This document shows, in pieces, positions 58,057 to 64,000 of a stretch of 64,000 nt of DNA. Location: assembly GCF_002803845.1 (NCBI RefSeq), contig NZ_CP024985.1, forward strand, positions 8,381,501 to 8,445,500. Direction: 5' to 3'. The position numbers were made by a program, and so were the translations under genes. Below the pieces are notes generated by a model. The model was not told where the DNA came from. It saw nothing but the letters and a program-made list of their open reading frames with translations, and did no database searches. The DNA comes from Streptomyces lavendulae subsp. lavendulae (GTDB lineage Bacteria > Actinomycetota > Actinomycetes > Streptomycetales > Streptomycetaceae). Position 1 is the stretch's first letter. Each line of letters begins with the position of its first letter.

Positions 58057-58500
58057 ATGCCGAACGACCCCGGCCTGAAGATCGGAGCGAGGCTGTACGA
58101 CGCGGCCTACTACCAGGGGAACGCCATCACAGTCCGCCCCGATGGGTGGGACAGCGGCGAGGGCGCCGTCGTGTACTCCCTCGCCTACCTCGGGTTGCGG
58201 CGCCTCGGCTCCTTGCAAGCCCCCGTCGAGGCTTCTGCCTCCGACAACCCGTTCCACCAGGTCATCGGCCGCGTCACCCACGTCACCGTATGGGCGTACC
58301 GGCCCGGGACCTGGCCCGATCGCCTGGACGAGCACGGAACGACCTGGCAGCAGTACAGCGCTGATACCGCCGACCTCGGCGCTTGGGCGGCGAAAACCAA
58401 ATACGTACGTGTCTGGCAGCAGGCCGCCATTGGCGGGGTATGCGACTTGGACCCGCTTACCGAGGACAGCTTCACGACTTCGGTCACGATCATGGAGTGA
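58057..58500 (+). CDS. Hypothetical protein, possible beta/gamma-crystallin-like fold
   Basis: A 147-residue protein (MPNDPGLKIGARLYDAAYYQ, then GNAITVRPDGWDSGEGAVVY). A Tyr-Asp-x-x-x-Tyr-x-Gly-x-x-I pattern near the start recalls the Greek-key motif of beta/gamma crystallins, but only one copy is visible. It also contains WQQYSADTADLGAWAAKTKY. No signal peptide. The short distance to stress genes suggests, but does not prove, a stress role. Confidence 0.6.
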   Translation: MPNDPGLKIGARLYDAAYYQGNAITVRPDGWDSGEGAVVYSLAYLGLRRLGSLQAPVEASASDNPFHQVIGRVTHVTVWAYRPGTWPDRLDEHGTTWQQYSADTADLGAWAAKTKYVRVWQQAAIGGVCDLDPLTEDSFTTSVTIME

Positions 58501-58639
58501 CAAGGAGCCTGTCCACTCAAGACAGGCCTTCGGGACGCCTTTCGGTATGTGAAAGGACTCGACCTGACCGAAATATCAGCCGGCGCGGAGTGCCCAGGAC
58601 GCCGGCCGTCCCCCCTCGTGCCTCCCAGCTGCGCTTGTC

Positions 58640-59113
58640 TCAAACGAACTGGTCATAGCCGCCGGTAATGGGGATCCTGCGCGGCTTGGATTCGCCCGAC
58701 TTGGAAATGTGGACCGTCAGGACGCCCCTGTCGAGAGTGGCCTCGGTCTTGTCGCCGTCGATAACCCCGGACAGCCTGGCGTGGTAGCAGAACCTTCCCT
58801 TGCGCTGGGCGAGCACCTTGTCGGACCTCTTGTCGAGCTCGCCCGTGATCCACAAATCGTTGCCGTGCATCTCCACGATGATGTTCTCGCGGGGTATGCC
58901 GGGCATTTCAGCCTTGATCACGTAAGCGTCCTCGGTCTCCTCCTCTTCGCTCAAGGGCCTCCACCCTTGGCCGGCCTGTGTGAGGGCGGCCTGCTCCAGG
59001 TAGTGCCCCACCTGGTGTCGCATGGACCCGAAAGGATGTCGGGGATCCAACCAGCCCGGGCTGGGGCGGCGCCACATGGTGTCACCGGAACCCCGTCGAA
59101 CCGAGAAGTTCAT
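58640..59113 (-). CDS. Hsp20/alpha-crystallin-type small heat-shock protein
   Basis: A 157-residue protein from ATG 59113 (MNFSVRRGSGDTMWRRPSPG); ATG 59137 upstream is possible. The alpha-crystallin domain reads TEDAYVIKAEMPGIPRENII then VEMHGNDLWITGELDKR and FCYHARLSGVIDGDKTEATL, ending DRGVLTVHISKSGESKPRRI. It is close to Hsp18-type proteins of Streptomyces. It holds unfolded proteins for DnaK and ClpB. A TTGGTA-N6-TACCAA repeat lies upstream, a probable repressor site. The regulator-like gene before htpG may act on it. Confidence 0.93.
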   Translation of the reverse strand: MNFSVRRGSGDTMWRRPSPGWLDPRHPFGSMRHQVGHYLEQAALTQAGQGWRPLSEEEETEDAYVIKAEMPGIPRENIIVEMHGNDLWITGELDKRSDKVLAQRKGRFCYHARLSGVIDGDKTEATLDRGVLTVHISKSGESKPRRIPITGGYDQFV

Positions 59114-59139
59114 GACATATCCCCGTTCCCTCGTCATGT

Positions 59140-59157
59140 TTGGTACATACATACCAA
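59140..59157. promoter_or_regulatory. Palindromic operator upstream of the Hsp20 gene
   Basis: TTGGTACATACATACCAA, an inverted repeat TTGGTA-N6-TACCAA, lies 27-44 bases before the Hsp20 start. It does not match HAIR or CIRCE boxes. It could be a site for a RheA-type or other Hsp18 repressor. The repeat is seen; the binder is unknown. Confidence 0.6.
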
Positions 59158-59405
59158 GTAGGTGGGTAACGGAATTCTCATCATAATGTTCCTGCCCCGA
59201 TCCCAGGCTGCCATGCGTACCGGAGCGAGCCAGGACGATCGGCGAGGCGGCCGCGAAACGCCGAAGCAGGGGCACATGCGCTGTGCATCCTGAGGCAAGC
59301 GGTGCATGTGTGGCGTAGTAAGAGCCACCGAAGGTTCCTACGCTGATTGACATCCGGTGGACGGCAACAGGTCGCCACCGCAAAGTAGTTGAAGTGGGGA
59401 CACCT

Positions 59406-59640
59406 ATGCTTACTGGCTTCGTGGGGATCCGTCTGGACCAGGCCCCGGTATCGGACATCCAGGTCAACGAGCACATCACCGCGCGTCGTCTGAAGGAGGG
59501 CACGTCGAACGACCCCAGCGTGATCACACTGCTGGAGTTCGCGCCAGGTGCGCAGTTCGGCGAGGACCGGCGGAGTTCGGTGACGGCACGGACATCTGGC
59601 CGGCCGGCACGGTGCTCTGCGCCGAGCCCGGCTGTAGAAG
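59406..59640 (+). pseudogene. Cupin-like protein remnant
   Basis: From ATG 59406 the frame reads MLTGFVGIRLDQAPVSDIQV, then SVITLLEFAPGAQFGE, a ChrR-like cupin start. Near 59565 an indel moves it to GDGTDIWPAGTVLCAEPGC. The next 250 bases are unclear in all frames. The cupin His cluster is incomplete. A broken small gene. Confidence 0.4.
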
Positions 59641-59920
59641 CATGCGGGCGGGGTCCAGGCCGGCCCGGCGCAGGAACTCCAGAAGATCGCCGGGGCCGAG
59701 GGAGCGGCCGAGGATTTCGCTGTCGCAGCGGACGCGGCGCCCGCCTTCGGCGCGGGCACTGCCCCGATTCGGCGTTCTCGGGTGCCCTATGCCTGGTGCG
59801 CGGCTCCCAGCTGGCGGTGCTCGCCGGGAGCCGCACGGTCGCCGGCCTGAGCGGTGCGGTGGACTGGCTCGAAGGGCTGTGGCGGCAGGGGCAAAGGGCG
59901 CATTGACCGTGCGGCGGCGC

Positions 59921-60241
59921 TTACGGCGGTGGGGGTAGTACAAGGATGTGGTCGTCCTGGATTTCGGTGGTGAACCCCGCCGCACGGAGCGCGGCGGTCA
60001 GGGCGAGTCCGGTGGCGTGATGCAGTCCGGCCAGCTCCGTGCCGCCCGCGTCCGGCGGGTTCGGGCCGCGAGGTAGCCGGGTGTGCAGCTCGTCGATCTC
60101 CACAGGCATCCAGCCCACCATCACACCCCGGGCGTGGCGGACCAGATACATGCCCTCCCCGCCCCCAATGCCCGGATCGAACCCCGCTTCGCGAAGCGCG
60201 GCGCGCACCGCGTCCAGGAGGTCAGATTCGTTATCGTCCAC
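59921..60241 (-). CDS. Hypothetical 106-residue protein
   Basis: From GTG 60241: VDDNESDLLDAVRAALREAG then GMYLVRHARGVMVGWMPVEI and GLALTAALRAAGFTTEIQDD, ending LVLPPPP. It looks like two alpha-beta halves with a similar build (ALREAGFDP and ALRAAGFTTE), perhaps an internal duplication. A longer frame upstream is low-complexity. No family recognised. Confidence 0.6.
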   Translation of the reverse strand: MDDNESDLLDAVRAALREAGFDPGIGGGEGMYLVRHARGVMVGWMPVEIDELHTRLPRGPNPPDAGGTELAGLHHATGLALTAALRAAGFTTEIQDDHILVLPPPP

Positions 60242-60526
60242 AGGCCGCACTGTAGAGGCCAGTGCAGAGCGCTGTGGTGTCCGTGGCGGTAACCGGGTCC
60301 GTGGCGGGACCCGGCCGGGGTGGCTTCGACCGGCCGGGCCCCGCGCGTGTGGACCTCTCGTCGCCCTGCCACCCTGACATGCCGGGACCTGCGCTGCGCG
60401 CCGGGCAGGGTTAGGGGTATGCCGGGTGGGTGACACGCTCACGCCTTCGGCTCCACCAAGGCGCTGCTGGCATACCGGCGGCTGATTAAGGGGGCTCGCG
60501 TTGGGTCCTTCGTCGGATGGAGCCCT

Positions 60527-60883
60527 TCATACTGCCGCGCAGGCCGCCCAAGGACGGTCCCGCCGCATCGTCAGCCCCGGAAGGTAGGCCACCGGGCAGC
60601 CCATGTCCCTCGCGACCGCCAGCGGTAGGGCGCCGATCGAGGCCGGCTGGTCGGCGACGACCAGCACGGTCCTGTGCTTGGCCTTCGGGTTGGCGCACAG
60701 TTCGCGGAGCTTGGTTTCGGTGTTGGGTAACCGCTTGTCGAAGGTCTTCTGGCCAGCCGGGGATACGGCGGTGGCGTGGTGTTCGCCCTTGCCGACGTTC
60801 AGGCCGAGGAAGACGTCGATGCCGCCGGTGTCGATCACGTGCAGGCCCTCCATCACGCTTTCGTCCGGCTTTTGCCTCGGCAC
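60527..60883 (-). pseudogene. IS110-family transposase, N-terminal fragment
   Basis: The frame reads VIDTGGIDVFLGLNVGKGEH then HATAVSPAGQKTFDKRLPNT and ADQPASIGALPLAVARDMGC, then AYLPGLTMRR. This is the RuvC-like start of IS110 transposases, with Asn in place of the first Asp (GLNVGK for GLDVGK). The match stops near 60560; the rest of the element is missing. Confidence 0.7.
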
Positions 60884-60999
60884 CGAGCTGCCACATCCAC
60901 GTTACGGAGAGCTCCTCCGGCTCGGGTTGAGCTGGTGCTCAAGCCCCTCATCAGCGGTCCGTCGATGCTGGCGATCTTTCCGTAGGACCTCGTCTGGTA

Positions 61000-61896
61000 T
61001 TACGGCAAGGGGTTTCCGCCGGTGGCATTGACGATCTCGCCGGTGATGTAGGTGGACCGGTCGGAGGCGAGGAAGACATAGGCGGGTGCCATCTCGGCTG
61101 GTTGCGCGGGCCGGCCCAGGGGGGACTGTTTCCCGAACGTCGTCGGGTCGGGCATCGTGGCGGGGATCAGCGGGGTCCAGACAGGCCCCGGTGCCACGGC
61201 GTTGGCGCGGATGCCGCGTTCGGCGAGCATCTGGGCGAGGTTGTGGGTGAAGGAGATGATCGCGGACTTGGTCATGGCGTAGTCGAGGAGGTGCGGGCTG
61301 GGCTGGTAGCCCTGCACGGAGGCGGTGTTGATGACTGAGGCGCCGCGTGGCATGTGGGCGAGTGCGGCTTTGGTGATCCAGAACATGCCGTACAGGTTGG
61401 TCTTCATCACCCGGTCGAACTGCTCGGTGGTGATCGCCTCGATCCCGTCCGGCTGGGCCATCTGGTAGGCGGCGTTGTTGACGAGCAGGTCGATGCCGCC
61501 CAGCTCGTTCACGGTCCTGTCGACGAGGGTGTTGCATTCGCCTTCGTGGCGGATGTCGCAGGCGACGGCCACGGCGGTGCGACCGGCCTCTCGGATCAGC
61601 CGGGCGGTCTCCTTGGCTTCGTCCGCTTCTTCAGGCAGGTGAGTGAAGACGACGTCCGCTCCCTCGCGCGCGAAAGCCAGGCAGACGGCCCGGCCGATAC
61701 CGGAGTCGCCTCCGGTGACCAGCGCCTTGCGGCCCAGCAGCTGATCGTGTCCCTCGTATGTGTCCTCGCCGTGGTCGGGGCGGGGATCCATGGTGTCGGT
61801 CGACCCGGGGTGGTCCTGGTCCTGCTCCGGGAACGGGGGCCGGGCGTACAGGTTCACCGGGTCGGTGAGGCGGGGCTGGTCGTGGGAGGGCATCAC
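61000..61896 (-). CDS. Short-chain dehydrogenase/reductase (YghA/YhdF type)
   Basis: A 298-residue protein with a longer N-terminus (about 55 residues) as in the YghA/YhdF/GsP39-type group. The NAD(P) site reads KALVTGGDSGIGRAVCLAFA. NNAAYQ follows, and the catalytic Ser-Tyr-Lys is in NTASVQGYQPSPHLLDYAMT-K. It ends VFLASDRSTYITGEIVNATG. These enzymes are often stress-induced and reduce aldehydes or ketones. It runs with the flavodoxin-like gene upstream, 30 bases apart. Substrate unknown. Confidence 0.92.
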   Translation of the reverse strand: MMPSHDQPRLTDPVNLYARPPFPEQDQDHPGSTDTMDPRPDHGEDTYEGHDQLLGRKALVTGGDSGIGRAVCLAFAREGADVVFTHLPEEADEAKETARLIREAGRTAVAVACDIRHEGECNTLVDRTVNELGGIDLLVNNAAYQMAQPDGIEAITTEQFDRVMKTNLYGMFWITKAALAHMPRGASVINTASVQGYQPSPHLLDYAMTKSAIISFTHNLAQMLAERGIRANAVAPGPVWTPLIPATMPDPTTFGKQSPLGRPAQPAEMAPAYVFLASDRSTYITGEIVNATGGNPLP

Positions 61897-61926
61897 GGTC
61901 TCCTTCCGGCATGGTCAATGCGGGTG

Positions 61927-62556
61927 TCAGGCAGAGGGCGGGTAGGAGGCGGCCTTGAGGCGGCGTGCGAGGTGCGCGGTGTTCGCGGCCAGGGTTTTGG
62001 TGGTGGCGGCGGTCTTCTCGGGCGTCTTGTCGAGGTCTTGGTAGTCGGTGCCCTGCATGGCTTCGCCGACCCAGTAAGTGACGGCGTTCGGGGCCAGGGA
62101 GAAGCCGACATCGTTCAGGCCCTGGAAGAGTTCGGCACTGACGTGGTGGGCGCCGTCCTCGTTGCCGACCACACACACCGCGGCGGCCTTGCCGTAGGTG
62201 AGCATGCGGCCCTCGTCGTCGCTTTGGCCGAGTTCGGCGTCGAGCCGTTCCAGAACGCGCTGCGCGATGCTGGCGGGGTGGCCGAGCCAGATCGGCGTCG
62301 ACAGGACCAGGATGTCGCAGCCCAGGATCGTGTCCCGAATGCCCGGCCAGGCGTCACCGTCCCCCATGTCGACCTCGACGCCCGGCTTGACGTCGTGATC
62401 GGCGATACGGATCACCTTGCCGGTGACCCCGTGATCGGCCAGGGCAGCCATCGTCTGTTCGGCCAGCAACTGGGAGCTGGACGGCTTGGGCGAGGGCGAG
62501 AGCGTGCAGACCAGAGCGACGGCGCGCAGCGGCGTGGTTTCGGTAGTGGTGTCCAT
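61927..62556 (-). CDS. Flavodoxin/NADPH-FMN-reductase-like protein
   Basis: A 209-residue protein of the flavodoxin fold: VALVCTLSPSPKPSSSQLLA (the P-type loop that holds FMN phosphate), then DILVLSTPIWLGHPASIAQR and VCVVGNEDGAHHVSAELFQG. It probably reduces FMN or quinones with NAD(P)H. It shares direction and close spacing with the SDR gene. The role may be in oxidative stress (inference). Confidence 0.88.
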   Translation of the reverse strand: MDTTTETTPLRAVALVCTLSPSPKPSSSQLLAEQTMAALADHGVTGKVIRIADHDVKPGVEVDMGDGDAWPGIRDTILGCDILVLSTPIWLGHPASIAQRVLERLDAELGQSDDEGRMLTYGKAAAVCVVGNEDGAHHVSAELFQGLNDVGFSLAPNAVTYWVGEAMQGTDYQDLDKTPEKTAATTKTLAANTAHLARRLKAASYPPSA

Positions 62557-62577
62557 GTGATCCGGCTACCCCGATGA

Positions 62578-63150
62578 TCAGGCCGTATCCCGCCCTCGTA
62601 CGGATACCCGTCTATCGGGGTGGGGCTGCGTAGGGCAACGTCTACCGGTCGGCGCAGCCCGGTTCCGCCATCCGGCGGTGCCCTTCGCCTTCAGGCTGTC
62701 GGGGAGAACTTTGTTCGCCAGGCCCTTCGCTCTGGTTTTCCAGGACCCGGCGACGACCTTGTCCTTGCTGGCGAAGAGCGCATCGAGCCCCTGCTCGGCC
62801 ACCTGAACCGGATCGTCCTTCTCGCCCTGACCGACGTTGGTGTCCCCCATGTCGGCGCGGTGGAAGAAGTCGGTGTCGGTGGGGCCGGGCATCAGGGCGG
62901 TCGCGGTCAGGGGCTGTCCTTGAGCTCGTTCTGCAGCGCCTGGGAGAACGACTGCAGGAACGACTTCCAGGCGTTGTACACGGCCTGGAACGAGCCCGGC
63001 AATGGGGGAGGCGATGGATGAAGTGATCAGCATTCGGCCCGCTCCGGCCGCGTCCATGGATCGCAGCAGCTGCTTGGCCAGCGCACGTTCAGGTCGACGG
63101 TCCCGAACTCGTCCTCCAGGTCGGTGTCGAGTAACGCACCTCCTTCGCCG
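62578..63150 (-). pseudogene. Short-chain dehydrogenase remnant, frameshifted
   Basis: Pieces of one SDR can be read in three frames: LAKQLLRSMDAAGAGRMLIT-SS, then SFQAVYNAWKSFLQSFSQAL (with the catalytic Tyr and Lys), then TALMPGPTDTDFFHRADMGD and VAEQGLDALFASKDKVVAGS. Shifts occur near 63065, 63000 and 62915. The nucleotide-binding start is missing. It resembles SDRs of the DltE type. Confidence 0.7.
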
Positions 63151-63462
63151 ACGCCTCTCGGTTTTGGCTCATATAGGGCGCCTACCCGGCAGATCACGCC
63201 ATACCCAGACAGCGGCCCCGGTCGAGGTTCGGCCGCGGACCCCCTCCCGTGGGCACTGGAGGATCGTGCTGCAGCTGCGCGCTGGTCCTCGCCGCGGACG
63301 AGCGAATACGCCCGATGGAAGCTTTTCCGATGATTTGCGTGCACCTGGGTGGCGAGGGCCCAACGCGCGATCACCCGCCCTGACAGGCGTGGGCCGGTCC
63401 GCGGTCGCTGGGTTGGCCTGCAGTGCTGCGGGCAGGGGCCTGGGGTGATGGGAGGCGGAGCC

Positions 63463-64000
63463 ATGGTTCGGACGGCGCTCATCGTGATCGACATGCTCAA
63501 CACCTACGAACACGAGGATGCCGAGGTGCTGGTGCACTCCGTCCGCAAGGCCCTGCCGGGGGTGAGGGTGCTTCTGCAGCGGGCCCGGGCCGCGGATGCG
63601 CCGGTGGTTTATGTGAACGACAACTTCGGCCGTTGGCGCTCCCACCACGGTGAGATCCTCGAAGCGGCCCTGGCTGGCCCCCGCGCCGACCTGGTGGAGC
63701 CGGTCGCACCGGACGAGGAATCCCTGTTCGTCGTCAAGGCGCGGCACTCGGTCTTCTACGAGACCCCGCTGGCCTATCTGCTGGGCCAGCTCGGAGCCGG
63801 GCGGGTGGTGCTGTGCGGGCAGGTAACCGAGCAGTGCGTGCTGTACTCGGCCCTGGACGCCCACATCCGCCACCTCGACGTCGTCGTGGCTCTGGACGCG
63901 ATCGCCCACATCGACGCCGATCTCGCGGATGCGGCGCTGCGGATGATGGAGCGCAACATGGCGGCCGAGCTCTGCCACAGCGGCGAGATTACCTTCCAGA
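63463..64000 (+). CDS. Isochorismatase-family cysteine hydrolase (runs off the window)
   Basis: From ATG 63463 with GGGAGG upstream, 179 residues can be read before the window ends without a stop. The catalytic set is there: Asp in ALIVIDMLNTYEHEDA, Lys in VVKARHSVFYETPLAYLL and Cys in VLCGQVTEQCVLYSALDA. The family includes nicotinamidases and isochorismatases; the substrate cannot be told. About 15 further residues are expected. Confidence 0.88.
   Translation, partial: MVRTALIVIDMLNTYEHEDAEVLVHSVRKALPGVRVLLQRARAADAPVVYVNDNFGRWRSHHGEILEAALAGPRADLVEPVAPDEESLFVVKARHSVFYETPLAYLLGQLGAGRVVLCGQVTEQCVLYSALDAHIRHLDVVVALDAIAHIDADLADAALRMMERNMAAELCHSGEITFQ

Noticed and set aside
61354..62577. Long plus-strand open frame opposite the SDR and flavodoxin genes
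   Set aside because: Shadow frame with Gly/Val-rich low-complexity product; both minus-strand genes have clear motifs and ribosome sites.

Overview
The window looks like a piece of a Streptomyces chromosome or a close relative. It has very high GC with GC-rich third codon positions, GTG starts, and Streptomyces-type families: an O-A-F-G-J-L-S-K gas-vesicle cluster, a Ku with a lysine-rich tail, DnaE2 with an ImuB-like partner, CHAT and NB-ARC proteins, and many IS5, IS30, IS3, IS110 and IS630 remnants. Many accessory genes are frameshifted or truncated. Long genes such as htpG, dnaE2 and the NB-ARC gene are intact, so the breakage is more likely real decay in a flexible, perhaps subtelomeric, region than general sequencing error.

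Layout. 0-4 kb: a decayed TetR gene, a small membrane protein, a broken TPR-CHAT operon, and a DUF1772/TetR divergent pair with visible operators. 5-12 kb: a CoiA-like nuclease, secreted proteins, protease and permease remnants, and a nucleotidyltransferase/GNAT pair. 12-18.5 kb: an HSP18-regulator-like gene with htpG, a coupled operon cut by a MITE-like repeat, and a three-gene operon (secreted protein, S74-like chaperone domain, 2-oxoglutarate oxygenase). 18.6-23.4 kb: an IS cluster, including an IS30 copy with recognisable ends and an IS3 copy, plus an orphan amino-acid binding lipoprotein. 23.5-26.4 kb: a convergent small protein and an NB-ARC/TPR protein that share an amyloid-like motif, separated by a perfect 36-bp palindrome. 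26.5-36.9 kb: a patchwork of remnants (catalase, IstB, IS110, CutC, HNH nuclease, helicases) with a few intact genes (an AAC(6')-like GNAT and an ankyrin/HEAT protein).

36.9-44 kb is a DNA-repair block: DksA/TraR zinc finger and Ku on one strand, with dnaE2 and an ImuB-like gene diverging. Behind it lies the end of an integrative element (primase C-terminus and a DUF6009 protein). 44.6-50.5 kb is an envelope-stress island: two CsbD proteins, a GlsB-type membrane protein, an ECF sigma factor coupled to an Asp23 protein with a zinc anti-sigma-like motif, two or three more Asp23 proteins, a DUF2273 protein, a DUF6286 protein and an AmaP anchor. 50.6-57.4 kb is the gas-vesicle locus, with an SRPBCC protein and a histone-H1-like acidic/basic protein diverging from gvpO, and a TetR regulator at the far end. 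57.6-64 kb holds a broken third csbD, an Hsp20 gene with a palindromic operator, two redox enzymes, an SDR remnant and an isochorismatase-family gene that runs off the end.

The strongest candidates for an under-described system are the NB-ARC/small-protein pair with matching motifs (23.5-26.4 kb) and the sigma factor/zinc-motif Asp23/gas-vesicle stress island (44.6-57.4 kb).
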